Positions 1-8,178 of a stretch of 64,000 nucleotides of DNA are shown here, one piece after another. The stretch is from positions 269,303 through 333,302 of the forward strand of contig NZ_LQBK01000004.1 in assembly GCF_001483755.1 (NCBI RefSeq), given 5' to 3'. The notes beneath the pieces are model-generated. The model saw only the letters and a list, made by a program, of their open reading frames with translations, had not been told where the DNA came from and did no database searches. Position numbers and translations under genes: made by a program. The stretch is from Kocuria rosea subsp. polaris (GTDB lineage Bacteria; Actinomycetota; Actinomycetes; Actinomycetales; Micrococcaceae). Positions within the stretch are counted from its first letter, which is position 1. Each line of letters opens with the position of its first letter.

Positions 1-411
1 GAGGCCGCCGGGATGGACGTGAGCGTCCTGCCCGTGCCGCCGGCCGGGGACGAGGAAGCACGCCCGTTCGTGGGCGTCCAGGCGTTCTTCGTCAATGCCA
101 ACGCCCCCAACCCGGTCGCGGCCCAGGACTTCGCCGCCAACTACCTGACCCGCCCGGAGTCGCAGACGGCCATGTATGAGAGCACGGGCCGGCCCCCGGC
201 CAGCCAGGTGGCGATCGACCGCATGCAGGGCGACCCGCTGCGCGCCGCCTACGCCGAGATCGCCGAGACCGGCCTGCCCATGCCGGCCATCCCCGAGATG
301 GGCGCGGTGTGGAGCTTCTGGGGCACCACGGAGAACGCCATCATCAACGGCCGCGGAAACCCCGTGGAGCTGTGGGACCGCATGATCGACAACATCGAAG
401 GACAGATCTGA
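1..411 (+). CDS. malE: Maltose-type ABC transporter substrate-binding protein, C-terminal part
   Basis: The reading frame is open from the first base of the window and stops at 409-411, so only the last 136 residues are present. The visible text (QAFFVNANAPNPVAAQDFAANYL, then a Tyr/Pro-rich end) is the C-terminal lobe of a family-1 (MalE-like) extracellular sugar-binding protein. The following two genes are MalF- and MalG-type permeases and the stop codon overlaps the malF start (TGATG), so this is the binding component of the same importer. No ATPase gene is visible here; actinobacterial sugar importers often share an MsiK-type ATPase encoded elsewhere. Sugar specificity cannot be read from the fragment. 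Confidence 0.85.
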   Translation, partial: EAAGMDVSVLPVPPAGDEEARPFVGVQAFFVNANAPNPVAAQDFAANYLTRPESQTAMYESTGRPPASQVAIDRMQGDPLRAAYAEIAETGLPMPAIPEMGAVWSFWGTTENAIINGRGNPVELWDRMIDNIEGQI

Positions 412-2045
412 TGAGCACGCACATCACCGCACGGGGCACCACCGCCGCCCCCGGCGAGGCGGGGGGCGGTGCCGGGCTCGGCGCGCCCCTGGACCTGCGC
501 AACTCGCACTCCCGGGGATTCGGCCTGGGCTTCGTGGTCAAGCTGGTCCTGATGGCGCTGATCAACGCGTTCGGCCTCTACGGCATCCTCGCGGCCTGGG
601 CCGCCGGCAGCTGGGGCATCCTGGCCTTCCTGGCGTTGGCCCTGATCGTGGCCGACCTCGTCTACTTCCTGCCCGGCCGGAAGATCCTGCCCGCCAAGTA
701 CCTCTACCCGGGGCTGATCTTCCTGCTGATCTTCCAGATCTTCGTGGTGCTCTACACCGCCGCCACGGCGTTCACCAACTACGGTGACGGACACAACGCC
801 ACCAAGACGGCGGCGATCAGCCAGCTCACCACCACCTACGAGCAGCGGGTCGAGGGCTCCCAGGCGTACCCCGTCACGGTCCTCGAGGGCGATGACGGAC
901 TTGCGCTGGCCACCGTGCAGGACGACCAGGTGCTCGTGGGCGCCGCCGATCAGCCGCTGGCCCCGCTCGAGGACGCCACGGTCACGGACGGCCGCGTCGT
1001 CGAGGCGCCCGGCTACGAGGTGCTCGACTACGGCGGCGTCGTGGCGGCCGCCGACGAGCTGACCGACCTCCGGGTGCCCGTGAGCGGACAGGAGGCCGAC
1101 GACGCCGCACTGCGCACCGACGACGGCCGGACCGCCTACGTGTACGAGTCCACGCTCGTCCACGACGAGGCGGCCGACGCGATGGTCGCCGACGACGGCA
1201 CCGTGTACGCGAACAACGGGGAGGGCGCCTTCGTCGGACCCGAGGGCGAGGCCCTGCGGCCGGGCTGGCGGGTCTTCGTGGGACTGGACAACTTCGCGGC
1301 GATCTTCGACCCGGCGATCCTGGGCGGCCCGTTCGTCTCCGTGACCCTGTGGACCTTCGCTTTCGCCATCCTCTCGGTGGCCCTGACCTTCTTCCTGGGC
1401 CTGCTCCTGGCGATCCTGTTCAACGACGAGAAGCTGAGGTTCCGGAACGTCTACCGGGCCATCATCTTCCTGCCGTACGCCTTCCCCGCGTTCCTGTCCA
1501 TCCTGATCTGGGCAGGTCTGCTCAACACCGACTACGGCTTCGTCAACGAGATCCTGCTGGGCGGCGCCGGAGTTCCCTGGCTGGACAACCCCTGGCTGGC
1601 CAGGATCTCGCTGCTGCTGGTCAACCTCTGGCTGGGCTTCCCGTACATGTTCCTCGTGACCACCGGCGCCCTGCAGTCGATCCCGAGCGAGATCTACGAG
1701 TCCTCCGAGATGGACGGGGCCGGACCGGTCCGCCAGTTCGGGTCGATCACCCTGCCCATGCTCATGGTGGCGGTCGGCCCGATGCTCATCGCGTCCTTCG
1801 CCATGAACTTCAACAACTTCAACGTGATCTACCTTCTCACCGGAGGCGGGCCCCAGGACGTGGAGTCCACCACCGGGGTGGGCGCCACGGACATCCTCAT
1901 CTCGTTCGTCTACAAGATCGCGTTCGCCGGCGGCACCAATGACTACGGCCTGGCCTCGGCCCTGTCCATCCTCATCTTCATCATGGTGGCCGTCATCTCC
2001 GGACTGACGTTCCGCCGCAGCAAGGCTCTCGAGGAGATCAGCTGA
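411..2045 (+). CDS. malF: Maltose-type ABC transporter permease MalF
   Basis: The 544-residue protein is the first permease of a sugar ABC importer. Membrane segments lie around residues 40-60, 68-84, 95-118 and several after residue 300. The EAA loop that contacts the ATPase reads EIYESSEMDGAG. Between about residues 122 and 290 is a long, acidic, mostly hydrophilic segment, equivalent in position to the large periplasmic P2 domain of enterobacterial MalF; many actinobacterial homologues are much shorter. The ATG at 411 overlaps the malE stop and gives the compact N-terminus MSTHITARG; an upstream in-frame ATG at 309 lies inside malE and is rejected. malG follows one base after the stop. Confidence 0.9.
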   Translation: MSTHITARGTTAAPGEAGGGAGLGAPLDLRNSHSRGFGLGFVVKLVLMALINAFGLYGILAAWAAGSWGILAFLALALIVADLVYFLPGRKILPAKYLYPGLIFLLIFQIFVVLYTAATAFTNYGDGHNATKTAAISQLTTTYEQRVEGSQAYPVTVLEGDDGLALATVQDDQVLVGAADQPLAPLEDATVTDGRVVEAPGYEVLDYGGVVAAADELTDLRVPVSGQEADDAALRTDDGRTAYVYESTLVHDEAADAMVADDGTVYANNGEGAFVGPEGEALRPGWRVFVGLDNFAAIFDPAILGGPFVSVTLWTFAFAILSVALTFFLGLLLAILFNDEKLRFRNVYRAIIFLPYAFPAFLSILIWAGLLNTDYGFVNEILLGGAGVPWLDNPWLARISLLLVNLWLGFPYMFLVTTGALQSIPSEIYESSEMDGAGPVRQFGSITLPMLMVAVGPMLIASFAMNFNNFNVIYLLTGGGPQDVESTTGVGATDILISFVYKIAFAGGTNDYGLASALSILIFIMVAVISGLTFRRSKALEEIS

Positions 2046-2046
2046 C

Positions 2047-3069
2047 ATGTCCACTCCCACCACGCCCACCCCGGGCGACCGCCCCGGCTCCGATGGCGCC
2101 CACGACGCCCCGTGGGCCGCGGCCACGGCCGCTCCGTCCACCGGCACCTCGAACACCGTCCAGCCCACCGACACGCTGCGGCCCCCGGACGCCCCGACCG
2201 GGGCTCCCCGGCCCCGTCGGCGCCGTCGTTCCGCCCGCGGCGGATGGAAGCACCTCGCCGCGATCACCGCGTGCGTCTTTGCGCTCTTCCCGCTCGTCTA
2301 TGCCCTCTCGGCGTCCCTGTCGGCCTCCGGGTCCCTCCTGGGATCCAACCGGCTCTTCTCCGACGTAACCGGTGCCAACTACACCAACCTGCTCAACGAC
2401 CCGCAGAACCCGTACCTCACCTGGTTCGCCAACTCGATGTTCGTCTCCGTGACCACGGCCGTGGGCACCGTGCTCATGGGCGCGGCGGCGGCCTACGCCT
2501 TCTCCCGCTTCCGGTTCAAGTCCCGCAAGAGCGGGCTCATGTCCCTGCTGATCATCCAGATGTTCCCGCAGCTGCTGGCCTTCGTGGCGATCTTCCTGCT
2601 GCTGTTCGCGATCTCCGAGATCTATCCCTTCCTGGGCCTGAACTCCCGGCTCGGCCTCGTCGCCGTCTACCTGGGCGGGGCACTGGGGGCGAACACGTTC
2701 CTCATGTACGGCTTCTTCAACACCATCCCCAAGGACCTGGACGAAGCCGCGGAGATCGACGGCGCCTCGCACGCCCAGATCTACTGGACCATGATCCTGC
2801 CGCTGGTGACCCCCATCCTCGTGGTCGTCGGGATGCTGTCCTTCATCGCGTCCTTCTCGGACTTCCTGCTCGCCCAGATCGTGCTGCAGGACCCGGACAA
2901 GTACACGCTGGCCGTGGGGCTGTACCAGTTCGTCTCCGTGCAGTTCGGGGAGAACTGGGGCGTCTTCACGGCCGGGGCGATCCTGGCGGCGATCCCGGTG
3001 GTCGCGCTGTTCCTCTTCCTGCAGCGCTACATCGTCTCGGGCCTGACCGGCGGCGCGGTGAAGGGCTGA
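2047..3069 (+). CDS. malG: Maltose-type ABC transporter permease MalG
   Basis: The 340-residue protein is the second permease of the importer. It begins with about 66 residues rich in Pro, Thr and Arg, presumably cytoplasmic, before the first membrane segment near residue 70. The EAA loop DEAAEIDGASHAQIYW lies near residues 232-247 and the protein ends with the usual short basic tail (GLTGGAVKG). The gene is translationally linked to malF, with one base between stop and ATG. A 64-bp perfect palindrome starts 47 bases after the stop and probably ends the operon transcript. The long N-terminal tail is the only unusual property. Confidence 0.9.
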   Translation: MSTPTTPTPGDRPGSDGAHDAPWAAATAAPSTGTSNTVQPTDTLRPPDAPTGAPRPRRRRRSARGGWKHLAAITACVFALFPLVYALSASLSASGSLLGSNRLFSDVTGANYTNLLNDPQNPYLTWFANSMFVSVTTAVGTVLMGAAAAYAFSRFRFKSRKSGLMSLLIIQMFPQLLAFVAIFLLLFAISEIYPFLGLNSRLGLVAVYLGGALGANTFLMYGFFNTIPKDLDEAAEIDGASHAQIYWTMILPLVTPILVVVGMLSFIASFSDFLLAQIVLQDPDKYTLAVGLYQFVSVQFGENWGVFTAGAILAAIPVVALFLFLQRYIVSGLTGGAVKG

Positions 3070-3115
3070 CCGCCAGCCTGCCTGCCTGCACCACCGCCCG
3101 GCCACCTCTGCGCCC

Positions 3116-3179
3116 AACTCACCGGTTCCGCCCGGGACCAGAGCATCGATGCTCTGGTCCCGGGCGGAACCGGTGAGTT
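3116..3179. repeat. 64-bp perfect extragenic palindrome, likely mal operon terminator
   Basis: The bases from AACTCACCGG to CCGGTGAGTT read identically on both strands, centred on ATCGAT at 3145-3150. The RNA would form an exceptionally long perfect hairpin. There is no T tract, so if it terminates it does so by hairpin alone. A degenerate copy of its inner 56 bp is found at 12948-13003, also after a gene, which makes it a dispersed element rather than a chance hairpin. Confidence 0.85.
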
Positions 3180-3300
3180 CACGAGGAGGCGAAGCGGGCA
3201 CGTGCGGGAGGTGAGCGTGCGCGGGAAGGGGCCGGGCGGGCAGCGGGGCCTGTCATGATGGGGCGGAACGCACGACGGACCGGACGGGAGGTGGCACGCG

Positions 3301-4317
3301 GTGCCGCTGGTGGACAACGTGGTGTACGTGGAGGGCCGGCGCGCGTCGACCCCGGAGGACCTGGACGAGACCTACGCGGTGATGCGCGGGCACGGCGGGA
3401 TGGCCTGGATCGGCCTCTACCGCCCCGAGCCGCCCGAGGTGCAGTCCGTGGCCGCGGAGTTCCGGCTGCACGATCTCGCGGTGGAGGACGCCCTGAAGGG
3501 GCACCAGCGCGCCAAGCTGGAGCGCTTCGGGGACACCCTCTTCGTGGTGCTGCGCCCGGCCCGGTACCTGGACGACGTCGAGAAGGTCGAGTTCGGGGAG
3601 CTGCACGTGTTCGTGGGCCGCGACTTCGTGGTGACGGTCCGCCACGCCGAGTCCCCCGACCTGGCCGCGGTCCGGCGCCGGCTGGAGGCCGCCCCGGAGC
3701 TGCTGGGCGCGGGCCCGCAGGCCGTGCTGTACGGGATCCTCGACGAGGTGGTCGACGGCTACGCCCCCGTGGTCGCCGGTCTCGAGAACGACATCGACGA
3801 GATCGAGGACCAGATCTTCGGCGCGGACCGGGACGTCTCCCGCCGGGTCTACGAGCTCTCCCGGGAGGTCATCGAGTTCCAGCGCGCCGTCCACCCGCTG
3901 GTGGCCATGCTGGAGGCCCTGCAGCTCGGGGCGGAGAAGCACGGACTGGGCGTCGAGCTGCAGCAGCGGCTGCGGGACGTGCAGGACCACGCCATCCGGG
4001 TGGGGGAGCGCGCCGACGCGTTCCGCGTGCTCCTGCAGAACGCCCTCACGGTGCACGCGACCCTGGTGGGGCAGCGGCAGAACGACGAGATGCAGCGGCT
4101 CACCGAGTCGGCCCTGGCGCAGAGCGAGGAGGTGAAGCGGATCTCCTCCTGGGCCGCGATCCTCTTTGCCCCGACCCTGGTGGGCACGGTGTACGGGATG
4201 AACTTCGAGCACATGCCCGAGCTCGCGTGGCCGCTGGGCTACCCGCTCGCGCTGCTGGCCATGCTCGGCATGGGGGTGGCCCTCTACGGGGTGTTCAAGT
4301 GGAAGCGGTGGCTCTGA
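3301..4317 (+). CDS. corA: CorA family magnesium/cobalt transporter
   Basis: The 338-residue inner-membrane divalent cation channel has the standard CorA layout: a long soluble alpha/beta and helical N-terminal part, then two C-terminal membrane segments. The ion-selectivity signature YGMN is at residues 298-301 at the end of the first segment, and the protein ends in the basic tail FKWKRWL. The start is GTG at 3301, preceded by a GGGAGGTGG ribosome site about nine bases upstream; an ATG at 3255 is in the same frame but lacks a site. A possible extended -10 (TGTCATGAT) lies at 3251-3259. The gene stands alone and converges on the ABC exporter permease with only nine bases between stops. Confidence 0.93.
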   Translation: MPLVDNVVYVEGRRASTPEDLDETYAVMRGHGGMAWIGLYRPEPPEVQSVAAEFRLHDLAVEDALKGHQRAKLERFGDTLFVVLRPARYLDDVEKVEFGELHVFVGRDFVVTVRHAESPDLAAVRRRLEAAPELLGAGPQAVLYGILDEVVDGYAPVVAGLENDIDEIEDQIFGADRDVSRRVYELSREVIEFQRAVHPLVAMLEALQLGAEKHGLGVELQQRLRDVQDHAIRVGERADAFRVLLQNALTVHATLVGQRQNDEMQRLTESALAQSEEVKRISSWAAILFAPTLVGTVYGMNFEHMPELAWPLGYPLALLAMLGMGVALYGVFKWKRWL

Positions 4318-4326
4318 GAGGCGGCC

Positions 4327-5148
4327 TCAGATGCTGTGGCGCATCGCGCGGATCCCCACGGCCAGGCCCAGGGCGGCCAGCAGGACCGCCGCGAGGGCGC
4401 CGGCGGCCACGGCCGGCTCGCCGAACTGGCCGTTGAACAGGGCCCGCTCCGCGTCGACCATGTAGGTGAGCGGGTTGAACCGCGAGAGCACCTGCATCCA
4501 CCCCGGACCGGCCTCGAGCGGCAGGAGCATCCCGGACAGCAGCATGAGGGGGAACAGCAGCCCCTGCTGCACGGTCCAGAACATCCAGTCCCGGTTCCGG
4601 GAGACGATGGCCAGGGCGTAGCTCAGCGCCCCCAGCCCCACCCCGAAGACCGCGAGGATCGCCAGGCCCACCGCCATGCCGGGCAGGGACGGGCGGAAGC
4701 CGAAGAACGCGGCGACCCCGGAGATCACCAGGGCCTGCAGCACCAGCGGCACCATCTCCTTGCACGCGCGCCCCACCATGAGCGCCGAGCGGGACACCGG
4801 GGCCACGAGCATCCGCTCGTGCGCCCCGGACTGGATCTCGAACAGCAGGTTCGAGCCGGTCATGGCGGTGCCGAACAGCGCGATCATCACCACGATGCCC
4901 GGCACGAACCACTGGAACGCCTGGTCCAGGGGGAGCCCGGTCATCCCGCCCAGGAGCGGGCCGAAGAAGGCGAGGAACATCAGCGGCTGCATGAGCGAGA
5001 AGACCAGGCTGAAGGGGTCCCGGATCACCGGCCGCAGCTCGCGGACGAAGACGCTCACGGAGTCGTGCAGGATCCCCGCCGGGCGGGCCCGTTCGGTGCC
5101 GCCGGCGGTCCCGCCGGACGACTCGCGGGTGGTCGGAAGGGTCGTCAT
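4327..5148 (-). CDS. ABC-2 type drug exporter permease (DrrB-like)
   Basis: The 273-residue protein is an ABC-2 type export permease with about six membrane segments; the first follows LRPVIRDPFSLVFSLMQP near residues 42-60. The family resembles DrrB/YadH exporters that move antibiotics or lipids outward. Its ATG at 5148 overlaps the stop of the ATPase gene just upstream (ATGA), showing translational coupling of a two-gene exporter. Substrate cannot be inferred from sequence. The first 30 residues are a hydrophilic Thr/Gly/Ala tail typical of actinobacterial members. Confidence 0.88.
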   Translation of the reverse strand: MTTLPTTRESSGGTAGGTERARPAGILHDSVSVFVRELRPVIRDPFSLVFSLMQPLMFLAFFGPLLGGMTGLPLDQAFQWFVPGIVVMIALFGTAMTGSNLLFEIQSGAHERMLVAPVSRSALMVGRACKEMVPLVLQALVISGVAAFFGFRPSLPGMAVGLAILAVFGVGLGALSYALAIVSRNRDWMFWTVQQGLLFPLMLLSGMLLPLEAGPGWMQVLSRFNPLTYMVDAERALFNGQFGEPAVAAGALAAVLLAALGLAVGIRAMRHSI

Positions 5149-6194
5149 CGGGGTGCTCCCACGCTCGGGGCCTCGGCGGCCGGATCGGTCTCGGGGTCGT
5201 CCGTCTGCTCCTCGCGCAGGCTCCGCCCGGTGAGCCGGAGGAAGACGTCGTCGAGGGTCGGGCGGTCGAGCTCGGCGGTCCGCACCGTGTGGCCGTCCCG
5301 GTCGAGCTCGCGCAGCAGGGCGGGCAGCACGCGCTCGCCGTGGTCGACCGCGACGACGACGCGCGCGCCCTCCCCGGCGGGGGCCGCCTCCGGCTCGGCG
5401 CCGCCGGCCCCCGCTGCGGCGGCCGCGCGCCGGACGGCAGCCACGGCGGCCGCCGGGCCGGCGTCCAGGGTGAGGGCGATCCGGTCCCCGGCCAGGTCCG
5501 TCTTGAGCCGGGACGCGGTGTCGTCGGCGATGATCCGTCCCCGGTCCACGACCATGACCCGCTCGGCGAACTGGTCGGCCTCGTCGAGGTAGTGGGTGGT
5601 GAGGAACAGTGTGGTCCCGTAGCGCCGGCGCAGCCCGAGGATGTGCTCCCACAGGTTGGCCCGGGACTGCGGGTCCAGCCCGGTGGTGGGCTCGTCGAGG
5701 AAGAGCAGCTGCGGGCCGGGGATCAGGCCGAGGGCGATGTCCACGCGGCGGCGCTGGCCGCCGGAGAGCTTCATCGTGGGCCGGCGGACGAGGTCGCCGA
5801 GGCCGAGGGCCTCCACGAGCTCGTCCACGCGGCGCCGCGTCTCCGCGCGGCCCAGCCCGTACAGGGCGCCCTGACTGAGCAGTTCGTCGCGGACCCGCTG
5901 GTACTGCCCGGCCCCGTTCTTCTGCCCGATGTAGCCGATCCGGGCGCGCACCTCGGCCGGCTGCCGGGCGACGTCGAAGCCGCACACGGTGGCGGTGCCG
6001 CCCGTGGGCCGCAGCAGCGTGGTGAGCATGCGCAGCGAGGTCGACTTGCCCGCGCCGTTGGGACCGAGGAACGCGGTCAGCGTGCCCGGTGCCACGTCCA
6101 TGGTCAGGTCGACCACCGCCTGGACGGTCCGGCCGCCGGGCCCGCGGAAGCTCTTGCTCAGCCCGCGGGCGCTGATGATGGGTGGGGTGCTCAT
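5145..6194 (-). CDS. ABC exporter ATPase (daunorubicin resistance DrrA-like)
   Basis: The 349-residue ATP-binding protein has Walker A GPNGAGKST at 44-52, signature LSGGQ at 143-147 and Walker B LLFLDE at 163-168. The C-terminal 120 residues contain an Ala-rich spacer and the HTVRTAELDRPTLDDVFLRLTG motif characteristic of DrrA-type exporters. It pairs with the overlapping ABC-2 permease. The start is ATG 6194, with a TACCGT -10-like element only six bases upstream (6201-6206), suggesting a leaderless transcript. It is divergent from the MFS gene at 6405. The exported compound is unknown. Confidence 0.92.
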   Translation of the reverse strand: MSTPPIISARGLSKSFRGPGGRTVQAVVDLTMDVAPGTLTAFLGPNGAGKSTSLRMLTTLLRPTGGTATVCGFDVARQPAEVRARIGYIGQKNGAGQYQRVRDELLSQGALYGLGRAETRRRVDELVEALGLGDLVRRPTMKLSGGQRRRVDIALGLIPGPQLLFLDEPTTGLDPQSRANLWEHILGLRRRYGTTLFLTTHYLDEADQFAERVMVVDRGRIIADDTASRLKTDLAGDRIALTLDAGPAAAVAAVRRAAAAAGAGGAEPEAAPAGEGARVVVAVDHGERVLPALLRELDRDGHTVRTAELDRPTLDDVFLRLTGRSLREEQTDDPETDPAAEAPSVGAPR

Positions 6195-6200
6195 GGGTCC

Positions 6201-6206
6201 ACGGTA
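6201..6206 (-). promoter_or_regulatory. Candidate -10 of the DrrA-like gene, leaderless
   Basis: On the minus strand TACCGT ends six bases before the ATG at 6194, and no ribosome site is visible. That geometry fits a leaderless mRNA. No clear -35 is seen. Confidence 0.4.
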
Positions 6207-6391
6207 GAGCGCATCCGGGCCGGCGGCCGCCCGCGGGAGGACATGGATTGCGGGACGTGCCGGATCCGGTGCCGCGGGTGCCCCTGCCGGTGCGCGCAGG
6301 GGCCGGGCACGGCCGGTCCGCCGGCACCCCGGACGGGGCGCGGGCTCTCCGCATGCCGCGGGCCGGGCGCGGGGACGGGGCGGACCGGGCT

Positions 6392-6397
6392 TAGAGT
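6392..6397 (+). promoter_or_regulatory. Candidate -10 of the MFS gene, leaderless
   Basis: TAGAGT lies seven bases before the GTG at 6405, and no purine-rich ribosome site precedes that start, so the transcript probably begins at the start codon. Confidence 0.45.
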
Positions 6398-6404
6398 CGT
6401 GGGC

Positions 6405-7733
6405 GTGAGCGTCCCCACCACCGCCCTCGATCCCGCACGGGTCCGGCGCGCCCGGATCGCGGTGTCCGCGTTCTTCCTCACCAACGGCGCCCTCTACGCC
6501 AACCTGCTGCCGCGCCTGCCGGAGGTCAAGGACGCGTTCGGGCTCTCCAACACCCTCTACGGCCTCGTGGTCGTGGCGTTCCCGCTCGGAGCGATCCTGG
6601 TGGGCGCCCTCCCCGCCCGGGCGATCCGCCGCTTCGGCTCCGGCCGGGTGGCGGCGCTGGGCACCGTCCTGCTCTCCGGATGCCTCGCGGCCGCCGGGGC
6701 CGGGGCGGGCCTGGGCGCCGGCACGGGGCTGGGCGTGGGCGTGTTCCTCGCGGCGATGTTCCTGGGTGGGGCGCTGGACGCCCACGTCGACACCGCCCAG
6801 AACGCCCAGGGGATGGAGGTCCAGCGCGCCCGCGGCCGCTCGATCATCAACTCCCTGCACGCCCTGTGGAGCCTGGGCGCCGTGGCCGGCGGGCTCATGG
6901 GCACCGCGGCGCTCGCCCTCGGCGTGCCCCTCGGATGGCACCTGCCGGCGAGCGGGATCGTGTGGAGCGCGGTCGCCCTCGTGGCGCTGCGCTCCGCGCT
7001 GAGCCCGGCGGAGGGCCGGGGGCTTCGCACGGTCGGCCCGGACGACCCGCTGCCGGACGACCTGCGCGCGGACGGCACACCCTCGGACGGCACGACGACG
7101 ACGGACCCCGGCGCCGCCGGCTCCCGGCCGGACCCGGACCCCGGGCGCGGCGGGACGGGGCAGCGCTCGGCGGGGCGCATCGTCGTCGTCAGCCTTCTCC
7201 CCGTGGCCGTCATCGCGATGGCCGGGGTCATGGTCGAGGACGCCGGGCAGAACTGGTCGGCGGTGTACCTGAGCACCGAGCTCGGCGCTCCTCTGGCCGC
7301 CGCGGGACTCGGGCTCGTGGCGCTCATGGCGGCGCAGTTCGTGGGCCGGATGCTCGGCGACCCCATGACCGACCGCTGGGGGCGCGCCGCGGTGGCCCGC
7401 GCCGGTGCCGCGCTGAGCGCGGCCGGGATGCTGCTCGTGGTCCTGGCCCCGGTGCCGGCGGCGGCCGTGGCGGGCTTCGCGCTGGCCGGCTTCGGCTGCG
7501 CGACGCTCGTGCCCGCGGCCTTCCACGCCGCCGACGACATCCCCGGCCTGCGGACCGGGACCGGTCTGGCCCTGGTCAGCTGGCTGATGCGGATCAGCTT
7601 CCTCGGCCTGTCCCCGGCCATCGGCGTGCTCTCCGACGCCGTCGGGCTGCGGGCGGCACTGGTGGTGGTCCCCGTCTTCGCGGTCGTCGCGGCCCTGATG
7701 GCCGGCGTGCTGCGGGAGCGCCGGGCACCCTGA
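6405..7733 (+). CDS. Major facilitator superfamily transporter
   Basis: The 442-residue integral membrane protein has about twelve hydrophobic segments in two halves, separated by a hydrophilic loop of roughly 60 residues rich in Asp, Pro and Arg (near residues 205-260). The first segment includes SAFFLTNGALYANLLPRLPEV, typical of the FucP/YbjJ-like branch of the family. The start is GTG 6405, chosen because a -10 sequence sits directly upstream (leaderless); GTG 6399 is possible. It is a single-gene unit, divergent from the drug ABC exporter. The substrate is not predictable, and export or uptake are both possible. Confidence 0.88.
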   Translation: MSVPTTALDPARVRRARIAVSAFFLTNGALYANLLPRLPEVKDAFGLSNTLYGLVVVAFPLGAILVGALPARAIRRFGSGRVAALGTVLLSGCLAAAGAGAGLGAGTGLGVGVFLAAMFLGGALDAHVDTAQNAQGMEVQRARGRSIINSLHALWSLGAVAGGLMGTAALALGVPLGWHLPASGIVWSAVALVALRSALSPAEGRGLRTVGPDDPLPDDLRADGTPSDGTTTTDPGAAGSRPDPDPGRGGTGQRSAGRIVVVSLLPVAVIAMAGVMVEDAGQNWSAVYLSTELGAPLAAAGLGLVALMAAQFVGRMLGDPMTDRWGRAAVARAGAALSAAGMLLVVLAPVPAAAVAGFALAGFGCATLVPAAFHAADDIPGLRTGTGLALVSWLMRISFLGLSPAIGVLSDAVGLRAALVVVPVFAVVAALMAGVLRERRAP

Positions 7734-7766
7734 CCTGGCCCCGGCCCCCGGCACGCCCGGTGTGCC

Positions 7767-7987
7767 GAGTCCCCACCCTCGGTGCGCCGGGTGCGCCGAG
7801 CCCCCATCCCTGGTCCGTTCGGTGCGCTGAGTCCCCACCCCTGGTGCGCCCGAGGTGCCGAATCCCCACCCCTGGTGCGCCCGGTGCGTCGAGTCCCCAC
7901 GCCGGCGTCGGATCCCCATGGTTGAACGTGGGGATCCGGCGCAGACCTGGGGACTCGGCGAGGTGGGCCGCGCAGACGTGGGGGCTC
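7767..7987. repeat. Mirror-symmetric array of a 31-bp repeat around a hairpin
   Basis: The motif GAGTCCCCA (or one- to two-base variants) begins at 7767, 7798, 7829, 7860 and 7891, an exact 31-base period. Nineteen bases further, GGATCCCCA (7910-7918) forms the left arm of a hairpin whose right arm TGGGGATCC is at 7929-7937. The inverted motif then recurs at 7948-7956 (19 bases on) and 7979-7987 (31 bases on), so the right side mirrors the left spacing. Units differ at several positions and there are no unique spacers. Function is unknown. It lies in a 445-base gap between two same-strand genes. Confidence 0.85.
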
Positions 7988-8021
7988 GGGACCGGGCTCG
8001 GCGGGGCCTGCGGTCCGGGGC

Positions 8022-8106
8022 TATCCTGGAGCCACCATGTTCCACCACTTCTTCCTCTGACGGGCCCGGATCCCGCCGCGCAGCACGTCCGCCGCGGCGG
8101 ATCTTT
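8022..8106 (+). promoter_or_regulatory. Leader-peptide attenuator of the ABC-F gene
   Basis: TATCCT at 8022-8027 is a good -10. Ten bases later a seven-codon reading frame begins, followed at once by a hairpin (arms 8068-8080 and 8093-8104, core CGCCGCG/CGCGGCG) ending in TCTTTCC, a plausible intrinsic terminator. The ABC-F ATG is at 8179. This order (short peptide, terminator, ABC-F ATPase) is the arrangement known for antibiotic-inducible ABC-F resistance genes, where a drug-stalled ribosome prevents the terminator from forming. The anti-terminator pairing was not worked out. Confidence 0.6.
8037..8060 (+). CDS. Candidate leader peptide MFHHFFL
   Basis: ATG at 8037 opens a seven-residue frame, MFHHFFL, closed by TGA at 8058-8060, with the terminator hairpin starting eight bases later. 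The bases upstream (GGAGCCACC) can act as a ribosome site. Short aromatic/hydrophobic peptides of this size precede known inducible ABC-F and macrolide genes. The frame is too short to be certain from sequence alone. Confidence 0.5.
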   Translation: MFHHFFL

Positions 8107-8178
8107 CCGTTGCCCACCCGTCCCCTCGCCAGGAGCCCCGGCCGTCCGCCGTGCGCCGCTCCGCACCCCGGAGGAAGC

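Noticed and set aside
3116-3179. Insertion-sequence end or attachment site
   Set aside because: No transposase, target duplication or partner end is visible. A terminator-like dispersed palindrome explains it better.
7767-7987. CRISPR array
   Set aside because: Repeats are contiguous and degenerate without unique spacers, orientation inverts half way, and no cas genes are present.
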